Positions 19,414-28,988 are shown, counted from the first letter of the stretch. The stretch is DNA of 64,000 nucleotides from Thermogemmatispora aurantia (GCF_008974285.1 NZ_BKZV01000004.1:1-64000), one strand, 5' to 3'. Notes: a model not told the origin generated them from the letters alone. Made by a program: numbers and translations.

Positions 19414-20202
19414 ATGGCTGAGAGCAGCCAGACCGGGGCGCACTCGCTGGCAACGGGCGCTAGTGAGCCGCTGGTTGTCTGCGAGGAAGTAGTCAAGGTC
19501 TTTGGCAAGCTGTGCGTACTCGATGGCCTCAACCTGACCATTGGAACGGGCGAGACCTTCGGGCTGGTGGGACCCAATGGCTCCGGCAAGACAACGCTGA
19601 TGCGCATTCTGGCAGGTCTGGTGCGTCCGACGGCGGGCAGCGTGCGCGTACTTGGGCGGCGTATGCCTGAGCCGGCGGTTGCTGCCTCGATCGGCTACAT
19701 GACCCAGCTCAGCGCGCTCTACCTCGATCTGACGGCCCGCGAGAACCTGCGCTTCTTTTGCAGTATCTATGGCCTGCGCGGTCAGGAGCGCGAGCGGCGC
19801 ATCAATGAGATCCTGGAACGGGTCGAGTTGAGCGCCAGTGCTGATCGGGTGGTGGCGACCTTCAGCGGCGGCATGCGCCAGCGCCTCTCACTGGCCTGCG
19901 CACTCGTGCATCGTCCGCGGCTGGCCCTGTTGGATGAGCCGACGGTCGGGGTTGATCCCGAACTGCGGCGCTCCTTCTGGGACTACTTCGCCCAGCTCAA
20001 TGGCGAGGGCACGACCATTGTGGTCTCAACGCATCACCTCGATGAGGCGGCACGGTGCAGCCGGCTGGGATTGCTGCGCTTCGGCAAGCTGCTGGCCTGC
20101 GGTACACCACAAGCGCTGCTGGCAGAAGCTGGCACCAACGATATGGAGGCGGCCTTTCTCCACTATGCTGCTCGTGAACGGCGTAAGGAGGTCACAGCAT
20201 GA
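19414..20202 (+). CDS. ABC transporter ATP-binding protein
   Basis: A 262-residue exporter ATPase. Walker A (GPNGSGKTT), the signature TFSGGMRQRLSLA, Walker B (LALLDEPTVGVDPELR) and the H-loop (TIVVSTHHLDEA) are complete. It resembles multidrug and daunorubicin-type ATPases with a short C terminus. The stop overlaps the permease start by four bases (ATGA), so translation is coupled. It lies in the TetR-controlled cluster, which argues for export of a drug or toxic metabolite. GGAGGAG precedes the ATG. Confidence 0.94.
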   Translation: MAESSQTGAHSLATGASEPLVVCEEVVKVFGKLCVLDGLNLTIGTGETFGLVGPNGSGKTTLMRILAGLVRPTAGSVRVLGRRMPEPAVAASIGYMTQLSALYLDLTARENLRFFCSIYGLRGQERERRINEILERVELSASADRVVATFSGGMRQRLSLACALVHRPRLALLDEPTVGVDPELRRSFWDYFAQLNGEGTTIVVSTHHLDEAARCSRLGLLRFGKLLACGTPQALLAEAGTNDMEAAFLHYAARERRKEVTA

Positions 20203-21368
20203 GTGGGGCGCGTATTCTAGCCTTGACGACGCGCATTATGCGGCAGATCGTGCGCGATCGCCGAACGCTGGCCCTGGTCTTTCTCGTGCCCTTGCTTGTG
20301 ATGAGCGTGTTGTATGTCGTGCTCACGGGGAGCAGCGGCAGTGTCCCCACGCTGGCCCTGGTGCGTCCCACGGGGGCGGGCAGCGAGACGCTGAATGCCC
20401 TGATCGATCGCCTGCTACCGCCGGCCTCGCGCCTGAAGACGATAACGATCGCAGCCGGTGAGGTGGAGAGTGTCCTCAACAAGGGCGAGGCCGACGCGGC
20501 GCTGATTTTCCCGGCGGATCTGGCGACCCAACTGGCGCGCGGCGAGCATCCCAGGCTGCAGCTTGTGCTTGAAGGGTCTGATCCTTCTGTGGCCTCGGCC
20601 ATGCGAGAGAACGTCACGGCTCTGGTGCGTCAGCTCGATGTGGCCCTGGCGCAGGCCCAGAGTCAGAGAGGTCAGGGGCAGCAGGGAGCGGTGCCTCCCG
20701 TCAATGTGCTGGCGACCTCAGTGCTGACCTTGGCGACGCCACGCTACCTGCATGGTGGCCCGGACTATACCTTTAACGACGCTCTGGCTCCGGTTTTTAT
20801 CGGTGTCTTCTCTTTCTTCTTCGTCTTTCTGCTCACCTCGGTAGCTTTCCTGCGCGAGCGTTCTCAGGGGACGATTGAGCGGGTGTTGGCCTCGCCCCTG
20901 AGCCGCGGCGAGCTGGTCATGGGCTACGTCTGTGGGTTCACCCTCTTCGCCCTGGTGCAGGCCGTCGTCGTCCTGCTCTTCGTGATCTTTGTGCTGCGAG
21001 TGCACTATCAGGGGAATCTCGGTCTGGTCTTTCTAGTGGCGATCCTGCTGACGGTGAGCGGCGTGAACCTGGGCATTTTTCTCTCGACGTTTGCCCAGAA
21101 CGAGTTTCAGATCATCCAGTTTATCCCTTTGGTCTTTGGGCTGCAGGTCCTGCTCTCGGGGATCTTCTGGCCTGTAGCGCAACTTCCTGCCTGGCTGCAG
21201 CCCGTTTCCTATCTCCTCCCTTTGACCTATGCCAATGAGGCCCTGCGCGATGTGATGCTCAAAGGAAGCGACTTCGCTCAGATTGCTCCGCAGCTGGCAG
21301 CGTTGCTGGTCTTCATGTTGCTGATGATTGGGCTGAGCGCGGTGACCGTGAGGCGTCAGGTAGCCTGA
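20199..21368 (+). CDS. ABC-2 type transporter permease
   Basis: A 389-residue permease of the YhgE/YbhR type. There is one N-terminal helix (TLALVFLVPLLVMSVLYVVL), then a large extracytoplasmic domain of about 140 residues. Five helices follow, starting at FIGVFSFFFVFLLTSVAFL, with the signature RSQGTIERVLASPLSRGELVMGY between the first two. The domain order matches drug-exporting ABC-2 permeases. It is translationally coupled to the ATPase gene upstream. Confidence 0.93.
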   Translation: MSGARILALTTRIMRQIVRDRRTLALVFLVPLLVMSVLYVVLTGSSGSVPTLALVRPTGAGSETLNALIDRLLPPASRLKTITIAAGEVESVLNKGEADAALIFPADLATQLARGEHPRLQLVLEGSDPSVASAMRENVTALVRQLDVALAQAQSQRGQGQQGAVPPVNVLATSVLTLATPRYLHGGPDYTFNDALAPVFIGVFSFFFVFLLTSVAFLRERSQGTIERVLASPLSRGELVMGYVCGFTLFALVQAVVVLLFVIFVLRVHYQGNLGLVFLVAILLTVSGVNLGIFLSTFAQNEFQIIQFIPLVFGLQVLLSGIFWPVAQLPAWLQPVSYLLPLTYANEALRDVMLKGSDFAQIAPQLAALLVFMLLMIGLSAVTVRRQVA

Positions 21369-21419
21369 TGAGCAAAGAAAAGCTGTGTCAGGTCACAGAT
21401 CAGAAAGGAGGGTCTGCCC

Positions 21420-22694
21420 ATGTTAGAAGAGACTGGTGTCCCGCGACTGGCAGCTCCTGAAGGAGAGGAGAAGGCCGGATCGCCGGCGGGGCAGGAAGTG
21501 GCCTGCTGCATTATCGGGGGAGGCCCCGCCGGATTGATGCTTGGCTTGCTGCTGGCGCGTCAGGGTATCTCTGTGCGAGTGCTGGAAGCGCATGGGGATT
21601 TCGACCGCGATTTTCGGGGGGATACCGTGCATCCCACGGTCCTGGAGATCATTGATCAGCTGGGCCTGAGCGAGGGCCTGCTAGCGCTGCCCCATAGCCG
21701 CGTGCAGCAGTTTGGTCTGCAGACCGAGGATGAGTGGCTCGTGCTGAGCGATTTTGGCCTCCTCCCGACGCGCTATCCCTACATTATGCTGGTGCCCCAG
21801 GTCGACTTTCTGACGTTTCTGGCAGGCGAGGCCCAGCGCTGGCCAGCCTTCCAGTTGGAGATGGGGGCGCGTGTCGAAGAGCTGCTAGAGCGGGAGGGGC
21901 GTGTCGTTGGTGTGCGCTATCGGACGCGTGAGGGCTGGCGCGAGGTGCGAGCGCTGCTGACGGTCGCCGCCGATGGTCGCTTTTCACGGATACGACAGCT
22001 TGCCGGTTTTCAGCCAGTGAAGACTTCGCCACCGATGGACGTCCTCTGGTTCCGGCTCCCGCGCCAGCCGGAGGACCAGCTCAGCTCGGGCGATCGCTTC
22101 CTGCGCGGGAGGGCCGTCATCGTGCTTGAGCGCGGCACCTATTACCAGCTCGGCTACCTTATTCCCAAAGGAGGATATCAGCAGATCCGTCAGGCAGGAT
22201 TGGCGGCCCTGCGCCGAGAGCTGGCGAGCTTTCTCCCTCCAGAACTGGCAGCTCGCCTGGAAACCCTCCAGGAATGGAGGCAGATCGCAGTCCTCACGGT
22301 TGAGTCCAGCTATCTCAGGCGCTGGTACCGCCCGGGGCTGCTGCTCATTGGCGATGCGGCGCATGTCATGTCGCCGGTGGCCGGCGTGGGCATTAACTAT
22401 GCCATTCAGGATGCCGTAGTAGCGGCCAATATTCTCAGCAGTGCTCTGAAGCAGGGGACCGTGAACACGAAGGATTTGGCGCGTGTGCAGCGGGCGCGCC
22501 TCTGGCCGACACGGCTGATGCAGCGTGTCCAGGAGCAGATCCAGAGACGGATCATTGCCTCTAGCCTGGCGAAGGAGGGGGAGCGCTTTCGCCTGCCGGC
22601 TTGGTTCCGCTGGCTGGTGCGACGACGGCTTGCTCGGCTGCTGCTGGCGTACTTTATCGGGCTGGGGATACCTCGGGTCAGGGTGGCGGCCTGA
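21420..22694 (+). CDS. FAD-dependent monooxygenase (group A, PHBH-like)
   Basis: A 424-residue flavoprotein with the three group A hydroxylase signatures: GGGPAGLMLGLLLARQGISV (FAD ADP part), TVAADGRFSRIR (the DG motif) and LLIGDAAHVMSPVAGVGINY (the GD motif). The first 25 residues are an extra hydrophilic lead. It follows the ABC permease by 51 bases with AAAGGAGG before the ATG, so it is probably the last gene of the TetR-controlled cluster. Flavin monooxygenases in such clusters often inactivate an antibiotic or aromatic compound; the substrate here is unknown. Confidence 0.9.
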   Translation: MLEETGVPRLAAPEGEEKAGSPAGQEVACCIIGGGPAGLMLGLLLARQGISVRVLEAHGDFDRDFRGDTVHPTVLEIIDQLGLSEGLLALPHSRVQQFGLQTEDEWLVLSDFGLLPTRYPYIMLVPQVDFLTFLAGEAQRWPAFQLEMGARVEELLEREGRVVGVRYRTREGWREVRALLTVAADGRFSRIRQLAGFQPVKTSPPMDVLWFRLPRQPEDQLSSGDRFLRGRAVIVLERGTYYQLGYLIPKGGYQQIRQAGLAALRRELASFLPPELAARLETLQEWRQIAVLTVESSYLRRWYRPGLLLIGDAAHVMSPVAGVGINYAIQDAVVAANILSSALKQGTVNTKDLARVQRARLWPTRLMQRVQEQIQRRIIASSLAKEGERFRLPAWFRWLVRRRLARLLLAYFIGLGIPRVRVAA

Positions 22695-22731
22695 ACGTGG
22701 CTTGAGGTGATTGAACGTGATGCAGGGATAT

Positions 22732-22780
22732 GCTCCCTGCGTAGCGCCTCAAGAAGGCTGACAGGCGCTGCGCAGGGAGC
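22732..22780. terminator. Long hairpin between convergent genes
   Basis: GCTCCCTGCG plus AGCGCCT (22732-22749) pairs with AGGCGCT plus CGCAGGGAGC (22763-22780). The 18-pair stem has one G-U pair and a 13-base loop. It separates the FAD monooxygenase and coxG-like genes and can act in both directions. Confidence 0.75.
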
Positions 22781-22821
22781 AAGTGGATGGGAGTTGTTTT
22801 TTCGGACGCGTGCGCACTCAG

Positions 22822-23289
22822 TCAGGCCGTGATGGCGCCGACCTGCTTCTCGAAGTTCTTGAAGAACTGGTCGAGGGCCAGCTTGAGCGTATTTTTCATC
22901 ACGATCTCGGGAGTGGCGGCGATCTTGCCTTCGAGGGTAGCCTCGGCGGCGTAGCTCAGGTTGGTGGTGGCGGCGCCGTCCTCGGCGAGCGTGATAGTGC
23001 AGCTGGCCTTGATGCGGCCCAGGGCATTATATGGCTCGCTCAGCAGCACGACGCGCTCGGGAGCCACGACCTCGCCGGTGCGCACGTAAACGGTATAAGG
23101 CCCCTTCAGACCGGGGACGTTGGGAGAAATAACCAGCTTCAGCTCACGCCCCGTGCGCCCATCCGGGTTCTCAACGTACTCGGCGCTCTCGCAGCCGGGA
23201 ATGCTCTCTTTGAGCACCTGTGGATCAAACAGGGCGTCAAAGACGCGCTGGCGCGGGGCCTTGATCTGCTGACTGCCCGTGATTTCCAT
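22822..23289 (-). CDS. CoxG-like SRPBCC family protein
   Basis: A 155-residue single-domain protein of the carbon monoxide dehydrogenase subunit G (CoxG/SRPBCC) group. The fold signature is clear: MEITGSQQIKAPRQRVFDAL, LKESIPGCESAEYV, and the C-terminal helix ending FFKNFEKQV. CoxG proteins help assemble or recruit CO dehydrogenase to the membrane, but this group also has many members of unknown role and no cox structural genes are in the window. ATG 23289 matches the family start; the frame extends upstream without support. A good promoter lies at 23402-23430. Confidence 0.88.
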   Translation of the reverse strand: MEITGSQQIKAPRQRVFDALFDPQVLKESIPGCESAEYVENPDGRTGRELKLVISPNVPGLKGPYTVYVRTGEVVAPERVVLLSEPYNALGRIKASCTITLAEDGAATTNLSYAAEATLEGKIAATPEIVMKNTLKLALDQFFKNFEKQVGAITA

Positions 23290-23401
23290 CGCGGTCTCGA
23301 AACCTTCCTCGCAAGAAAGTCTGGCCCTGCTCAGCCCAGACGGCGTGATAGAGGCACTGGGGGCTGGCAGGGAGGTGTCAGGAATCTTCCTCAACACGAT
23401 C

Positions 23402-23430
23402 AGTATATCCCCTGTATGAAGTCGCTTCAA
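23402..23430 (-). promoter_or_regulatory. Promoter of the coxG-like gene
   Basis: Read on the minus strand: TTGAAG, a 17-base spacer, TATACT, about 113 bases before ATG 23289. The remaining 590 bases up to the kinase stop codon at 24025 show no gene, RNA or hairpin I can support. Confidence 0.7.
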
Positions 23431-24024
23431 TCCAGAGGCTAGGAAGTACCACGAGAGGACCGGGACACGAGTGGATGATTCTGGTCGCTCAGGCTGACCA
23501 GCTGCAAGCTGGCCGCCTCGCGAGGCGTGGCAACGTAGCTTGCGGATGGTTAGAGATTGGAGCAAGCCGAGCGGGGAGATACAACTTCCCTCCAGCAGCG
23601 CTTACACCCTGGCCTTCCTCCTGCTACCTGGTGGGACTGATCATCAGCATCCCGGCGGTGCTCTTCCCCCTCTGGTGTCTTGCCTGCTCGCCCTCGCGAC
23701 CTGCGCTGCGGACTTCCTTTTCCTGTGGCTCGATCTAGCCGTCTGACCTACATGAATTATGCTCTCTAATGAGCCATTATTATGGACATAACTGCGCAGT
23801 GTTTTGCTTCTCCTAGAGAGCTGGATCTTCCAACGGTGCCAGGCTCAAAGGCGCCTCTCCTGGAGAGCAGAACTGGATCTGTCGTCTCACTCAAGGCCGG
23901 GTGGGGCCTGGGGAAGGGCGACAAAACAAAGGCGGCCAAGCCAACCAGGCCCCAGAGCCTGACCAGAGCGATTCTGCGCTTACCTCGTTTCCCCAGCTGA
24001 TGGACGAGACTGAGCAGCTGGCAG

Positions 24025-26337
24025 CTAGGAAGAGCCAGTGACGCGCCAGAGAATGATGGTGTGATCTGTTGAAGCGGAGGCCAGCCCCTGCTGGCTCCAG
24101 GCCACAGCGGTAACGCTGCCGTGATGGCCGCTATAGACCGTCGCGCGGGCCGGTGCGCCATTGCTGGCGAGTGTCCAGATGCGCACTCGCTCATCGCTAC
24201 AAGCGGTGGCCAGGCGGCCTGGCGTTGTCGGGTCCCAGGCCAGCCCATTGACCGCCGCTGGATGGCTCAGACGCTCTTGCACGACGCCCGAGGCGCTGTC
24301 CCAGATCACCACCTGGTGATCTGCTCCGCCCGAGGCCAGCTGCATCCCGTCAGGGGACCAGGCCACGCTCAAGGCGGCGCCACGGTGACGATAGTAGCTT
24401 TGCAACAGGCGTCGGCTGCTCAGGCTCAGCGTTGTCACCAGGCCGCTATCGAGCGCCACAGCCAGCGTCTCGCCGCCGGGAGCCAGGGCCAAAGCCCGAA
24501 TGCGGGCCTTCAGCAAGCTGCGCGTCGTCTGGCCGCTCAAAAGCAGCTCATGGCCGCCATTGCCGAGCGTGCCAGCCAGCAGCACATCTCGCCTCTCCGT
24601 CCAGGCCAGGGCGCTAACAGGGGCCCCCAGATCACTGAACGTCTGCTGCAAGGCCCCGCTGGTTGTCCAGACCTGCACTGAGTGATTCTCTCCCCCCGAA
24701 GCCAGGAGGGTTCCGTCGGTGCTCCAGGCCACTGCCAGAATAGGGGTGGCTTGCAGGTTGTAGGTCAGCAGGGCGCGGGCCTCGCTGGCCAGCCAGAGGC
24801 GCGCCGTCTGATCGCGTGAGCCTGAGACCAGGTGCGTCCCATCGGGAGACCAGGCCAGGCTGGTGACGCTATCTTGATGCCCTTGCAGCACGGCCAGGGC
24901 CTGGGCCGGGCGCCTATTCAGGAAGAAGTAGAGGCCGGTGCCCACAGCGCCCACTCCGACAACTCCCGCTGCTATCAAGGCCAGGGCGCTTCGCCGGCTC
25001 ATCTTCCCTCCACGGCCTGGCTCTGGCCGGGCCGGTGGCTGTGGGGGGCGCAGAGGGGGCTGGACCCTCTGACCTGGAGCTGTCCCTGGCAACGGCTGGG
25101 GCTGTGCTGGAGGGGGCGGACTGAGCTGCCCGAAGTCTGGGGAAGTGGCTGGCAAAGCTGAAGGAGCGAAAACGGTTGGGGCAGAGGCCGCTTCCTGACG
25201 TTGCTGCAGGCTCAGAGATGGAGGTGCTGCTCCTGGCGAGCCAGCGAGAGCCAGCGGCTGGCCACCGCGCGGCAACTTCAACTGCTCAATCTTCTCCGCT
25301 GCGGGCCTGGTGGCGGGCAGCGCGGAATCTGGCGGCTCCCGCAGCAGCATGGTGCTCGCTGTCGCGGTGTCGCCTGCTGGCTCCCCCTTCGTCGGCAGTC
25401 CAAAGAGTGGCTGCAGTGGCGACGGGCGACTATGAGCAGCATGGGCGAAGGCCGCGGCAAAAGCTCCAACCGAAGGGTAGCGCTCCTGTGGACTTTTAGC
25501 CAGAGCGCGGGCAAAGACTGGCTCCAACTCTGCCGGCAGCGCCGGGTTGAAGGAGCGCAGCGGAGGCGGCTCCCGATGCAGATGCTGATGCATCAACTGT
25601 GCGGGATCGCCTTCGAAGGGGGTGCGCCCGGTCAGCAGCAAATAGAGCATGACCGCCAGCGCGTACTGATCGCTTTCGGGGCGCGCCTCACCGCCGAACT
25701 GCTCAGGTGCCATATAGAGAGGCGTCCCAAAAATGTGGCTGGTAGCTGAGCTAAAAGAAAAAAACTTGGCCAGGCCGAAATCTGAGAGCAGCAGATGCAC
25801 GCGCGGCCCGGCCTCAATGCGCAGCAAGAAATTGGCTGGTTTGATATCGCGGTGGACAATGCCGCGATCGTGAGCGTACTGCAGGGCGGAAGCCGCTTGC
25901 TGAAGGTAATCTTCGGCCTCGCTCAGAGCGAGAGGCCAGGCCGAGGGCAGACCTGGGGGCAAAGGAGGAACCTGGCTGAGCGACTGCTGGGAGGCCATAC
26001 CCGCGCGGCGGCGCAGCCAGTCCCAGAGCGAGCCTTCCGGACGATACTGCATGACCATATAGGCGCGCCGACCCAGCTCGGTCTCTTCCTCTCCATAGCG
26101 ATAGAGCGGCAGAATATGCAAATGATCCAGGCTTGCCACGGCGCGCGCTTCCTGTTTAAAGCGCTCCAGTGCTTTCTCGGCCTCGGGGAAGTCGCCGGCC
26201 TCAGCGCGTACCACCTTAATGGCGACCTGCTGGCCAATCATGGGGTCCTCGGCCAGGTAAACGGTGCCCATACCGCCGCTGCCGATAAACTGCTTAATGG
26301 TGTATCCCCCGATCACTGAGCCGATCAGTGTATCCAC
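24025..26337 (-). CDS. Membrane Ser/Thr protein kinase with extracytoplasmic WD40 repeats
   Basis: A 770-residue PknB-like kinase. Kinase domain 1-265: glycine loop IGSGGMGTVYLAED, VAIKVV lysine, catalytic HRDIKPAN, DFG in LSDFGLAKFF and APEQ. A proline-rich linker of about 180 residues precedes one transmembrane helix (about 451-472, ALALIAAGVVGVGAVGTGLYFF). A C-terminal propeller of about seven WD40 repeats follows, such as SVTSLAWSPDGTHLVSGSRDQTARLW and SVTAVAWSQQGLASASTDHTIILW. The propeller would lie outside the cytoplasm and may sense a ligand or protein. GTG 26337 is the start, with AGGAG upstream. FHA proteins such as that at 5.7 kb are possible readers of its phosphorylation. Confidence 0.95.
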   Translation of the reverse strand: MDTLIGSVIGGYTIKQFIGSGGMGTVYLAEDPMIGQQVAIKVVRAEAGDFPEAEKALERFKQEARAVASLDHLHILPLYRYGEEETELGRRAYMVMQYRPEGSLWDWLRRRAGMASQQSLSQVPPLPPGLPSAWPLALSEAEDYLQQAASALQYAHDRGIVHRDIKPANFLLRIEAGPRVHLLLSDFGLAKFFSFSSATSHIFGTPLYMAPEQFGGEARPESDQYALAVMLYLLLTGRTPFEGDPAQLMHQHLHREPPPLRSFNPALPAELEPVFARALAKSPQERYPSVGAFAAAFAHAAHSRPSPLQPLFGLPTKGEPAGDTATASTMLLREPPDSALPATRPAAEKIEQLKLPRGGQPLALAGSPGAAPPSLSLQQRQEAASAPTVFAPSALPATSPDFGQLSPPPPAQPQPLPGTAPGQRVQPPLRPPQPPARPEPGRGGKMSRRSALALIAAGVVGVGAVGTGLYFFLNRRPAQALAVLQGHQDSVTSLAWSPDGTHLVSGSRDQTARLWLASEARALLTYNLQATPILAVAWSTDGTLLASGGENHSVQVWTTSGALQQTFSDLGAPVSALAWTERRDVLLAGTLGNGGHELLLSGQTTRSLLKARIRALALAPGGETLAVALDSGLVTTLSLSSRRLLQSYYRHRGAALSVAWSPDGMQLASGGADHQVVIWDSASGVVQERLSHPAAVNGLAWDPTTPGRLATACSDERVRIWTLASNGAPARATVYSGHHGSVTAVAWSQQGLASASTDHTIILWRVTGSS

Positions 26338-26665
26338 TGCCTTTGTCTCTCCTGCTCGTCAAGCGTTCGCTTAGCGGGACTGCATCTCATCCAGAGAGCG
26401 GGCAGAGCGCGCGTAGCAGATCAGCCGGGAGACGGCTCACCCGTGAGGGAACCCATCTCTGCCTTGCTCACTTGCCTCTATGCTGGCTCTGCCCACAGCA
26501 GAACAGCCCATCCTGACATGATAGCATGAGCCGGTGCTGCCTGTCGACCGCTGCTGGCCCTATCAGGGACCTGGCCTACCGATCTTGAGCGATTCTAGAG
26601 AAACGATCTGGTTATGCTCGTCACTCTCCCCTCCTCTCCGGCTGGTCTTCCTGCCTGTCACTGAG
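26338..26665 (-). other. Intergenic region, nothing recognised
   Basis: 328 bases between the kinase start and the Yip1-domain gene stop, both on the minus strand. No convincing promoter, hairpin or gene was seen. Confidence 0.5.
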
Positions 26666-27565
26666 TTAGTAGCTGGGGTTCAATGAGGCGGCAATTATGG
26701 CGGCCAGGATGGTGACGCCGCAGCAGGCCAGCAGCAAGAGACCGCCAGTAGGGATCAGCACCGCGGCGCTCGCCGGGCCTCCCTGCAGGCGCTGGCTGCC
26801 CATGGTGGCAAAGACGAGCAGAACAAGGGCATAAATGAGGGCGATGATCTCCACAATCAAGCCGAGGATGCTCACGAAGGGGATGATCCCAATGATGCTG
26901 CAGATAATGAGGAGGGTCAGCAACGGCCCGTAGATGAGCATGCTGCTGTAGCATTGCTGCAGGAAACTGCCCTGCCCCTTGAAGGCCCTGGCCAGCAGAT
27001 AGATCAGCCCTTGAAGAATGAAGAAGCTGCCGACCAGCAAGACGAGGGAAATCAGCGAAAAAAGAAGAGAGCCAGCGACGCTGGCCGTACCCGCCAGTGC
27101 TCTGTAGGTACTGGGTAAGATGCTCACTAGCAAGGCACTGGAGGCCAGCCTGGTAAAGAAGGAAATGATGGCATACAGCACTGAGAGTCCCAGCAACTGT
27201 ACCCAAATGATATCCCAGGAGGCCTTCCCCAGCTCTTGGGCGAAGGTCTCCGCCGACGGATGCGAGATCACGCGCATGTACTGACGTGGTAGCTCGCGCA
27301 GGGCCTGCTCCAACGATAGCGGCGTGGCCATGACCGGTGGATAGGGGCCGGGCTGCCCGCCATAGTAGGTCGGTGGCATATAGGGGTTCGCCGGCGGTTG
27401 CCCATAGCCATATGGATTCGTCGAGGGTTGTGGCCCGTAGGGATTGACTGGCGGCCCATAGGGATTAGCGGGTGGCGGTGTGGGTGAGGCAGATGTCTCA
27501 TAGGGGTTAGGGGGCGGTGTAGGCTGCTGTGGCACTTGCCCACCCTGGTTGGGGTCCCAGCTCAT
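26666..27565 (-). CDS. Yip1 domain membrane protein with proline-rich N terminus
   Basis: A 299-residue protein. Residues 1-90 are low-complexity repeats built from PYGPPVNPYG and PYGYGQPPANPY. Residues 125-299 form about five transmembrane helices with the look of the Yip1 family (ISFFTRLASSALLVS, LVGSFFILQGLIYLLARAFKG, GLIVEIIALIYALVLLVFA, LIPTGGLLLLACCGVTILAAI). The cytoplasmic tyrosine/proline repeats suggest a protein-interaction tail. Function in bacteria is unknown. ATG 27565 is preceded by AAAGGAG. Confidence 0.8.
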   Translation of the reverse strand: MSWDPNQGGQVPQQPTPPPNPYETSASPTPPPANPYGPPVNPYGPQPSTNPYGYGQPPANPYMPPTYYGGQPGPYPPVMATPLSLEQALRELPRQYMRVISHPSAETFAQELGKASWDIIWVQLLGLSVLYAIISFFTRLASSALLVSILPSTYRALAGTASVAGSLLFSLISLVLLVGSFFILQGLIYLLARAFKGQGSFLQQCYSSMLIYGPLLTLLIICSIIGIIPFVSILGLIVEIIALIYALVLLVFATMGSQRLQGGPASAAVLIPTGGLLLLACCGVTILAAIIAASLNPSY

Positions 27566-27907
27566 CGATGTAAGCTCCTTTCCAGCTTCTCACAAGAGAT
27601 CAATCAATCCATCAGATGAATGGATACAGGCTTCTCAATGATAACATAACGTTATAGGTTGCGTCTACTACAATTGCTCATCCCTCTGCTTGCCAGAGCA
27701 GTCGTATCATGCCTATAATCAAGGAGAAAAACTTGCTCAGCGGCGCGTCTGTCTCTTCGTCTCCTCTTCTCATGTGCGCCCCTGTCGTTTCGCTCAGCGC
27801 GGGGCTATTCCCGTGACTGGTGGCTGCCTGTGAGGCGGCCCTGCCTTGCCGGAGCGCGTTAGGGGTGGCTCTCATCCTTGTTTAGACAGAAAGGGGAACA
27901 GCTCTCT
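27566..27907. other. Divergent intergenic region
   Basis: 342 bases between the Yip1 gene and the FTR1-like gene. It contains the 10-base palindrome ATAACGTTAT (27646-27655) in an AT-rich patch that could hold the Yip1 gene promoter, but spacing to any -35 element is poor. Confidence 0.4.
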
Positions 27908-28711
27908 ATGGCCTGGGCGATTCTGACTGCCGCCTTCCTGGCCTCGGCGGTCGAATTTGTCGAAGCCTTCACCATTGTGCTCGTTGTGGGATTGACTATC
28001 AACTGGCGCAGCTCGCTGGTCGGAACTGTCGCCGCCGCTGCCACGCTGGCCCTGCTGGTGGGTGCCCTGGGTTTGGCCCTCGTCTACTGGATTCCGCTGG
28101 CCCTGTTGCGTCTCGTGATCGGCATCCTGCTTATTCTCTTTGGCCTCAAATGGCTCAAGAAGGCTATTCTACGCTATAGTGGCCTCAAGCCGCTGCACGA
28201 CGAGGAGGCCATCTTTGAGGAACAGATGGCGGCCCTGCGGGCGCGCGGCGAGCAGCCACGCCCGCGTCTAGAGCCGTTTGGCGTAGCTCTCTCCTACAAG
28301 ACCGTCTTGCTAGAGGGACTGGAGGTGGCTTTTATCGTGATCTCCTTTGGCAGTAGCGCCATAACCCCCAGCTGCAGCGCCGGCTGCGCCCTCGGCACGG
28401 CGGCCCTCGGTGCCAGCGCTGCCGGGCTATTGGTGGTGCTCGTTGGGCTGCTGCTGCAGGCCCCGCTCAAGCGTGTCCCGGAAAATACGCTCAAGTTCCT
28501 GGTCGGCATCATGCTGACGACCTTCGGCACCTTCTGGAGCGGCGAGGGTTTGGGTATCAACTGGCCGCTAGAGGATGCTTTCCTACTGGTGCTGGCCGCC
28601 TTCTATTTGCTTTGCTCCGCCCTGCTGGTGCTCTGGCTCAAGGCCCAGGCCCGTCGGCGTGTCGCTCCGGGCTTCAGCTCCGCCAGTCTGCCTGAGAGAG
28701 GAGGCCGCTGA
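27908..28711 (+). CDS. FTR1-like/COG4280 multi-pass membrane protein
   Basis: A 267-residue protein with about seven transmembrane helices. Two glutamate-containing motifs, VEFVEAFTIVLVVGL in the first helix and LLEGLEVAFIVISFG in the middle, echo the paired REGLE motifs of FTR1 iron permeases and related ion carriers. A cytoplasmic loop (about 95-135) is rich in charged residues. Metal or cation transport is inferred only from these motifs. The start at ATG 27908 was preferred over the in-frame 27878 because of AAAGGGG upstream and because the first helix then begins at once. It overlaps the next gene by one base (TGATG). Confidence 0.75.
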   Translation: MAWAILTAAFLASAVEFVEAFTIVLVVGLTINWRSSLVGTVAAAATLALLVGALGLALVYWIPLALLRLVIGILLILFGLKWLKKAILRYSGLKPLHDEEAIFEEQMAALRARGEQPRPRLEPFGVALSYKTVLLEGLEVAFIVISFGSSAITPSCSAGCALGTAALGASAAGLLVVLVGLLLQAPLKRVPENTLKFLVGIMLTTFGTFWSGEGLGINWPLEDAFLLVLAAFYLLCSALLVLWLKAQARRRVAPGFSSASLPERGGR

Positions 28712-28908
28712 TGCTGCCGCGACTGCTCAGGCCGCTGCGGGCCTTGTACCAATTTCTCGTGGGCGATCCACTCATTCTCAGTGGGGTGGTTCTGCTCTTT
28801 GCTCTGCTTTTGCTGCTGCCGGTGGGCCTGGCGCCACTCCATGCGGTGCTCCTGGTAGTGGCTCTACCCGTGATTCTGGCCGCCTCGCTCTGGCGTGAGC
28901 TGCACTAG
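28711..28908 (+). CDS. Small two-helix membrane protein
   Basis: A 65-residue protein with a basic amphipathic N terminus followed by two hydrophobic segments (ILSGVVLLFALLLLLPVGL and HAVLLVVALPVILAASLW). The start codon shares one base with the stop of the FTR1-like gene, so the two are translationally coupled and the small protein is probably a subunit or modulator of that transporter. No family was recognised. Confidence 0.65.
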   Translation: MLPRLLRPLRALYQFLVGDPLILSGVVLLFALLLLLPVGLAPLHAVLLVVALPVILAASLWRELH

Positions 28909-28938
28909 TGCCCTGAGAGAGGCGTAGCAGAGTCTGGC

Positions 28939-28988
28939 GAGGCGGATCTGCGTGGAGTGGAGTACCTTGTCCCACCCAGGTCCGCCTC
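28939..28988. terminator. Hairpin between convergent genes
   Basis: GAGGCGGA (28939-28946) pairs with TCCGCCTC (28981-28988), with an inner TGG/CCA extension. It lies between the small membrane protein and the convergent SBP56 gene. No T tract. Confidence 0.5.

Noticed and set aside
23290-24024. Possible gene in the 735-base gap between coxG and the kinase
   Set aside because: The open frames on both strands have no ribosome site or family resemblance; only the coxG promoter is supported.
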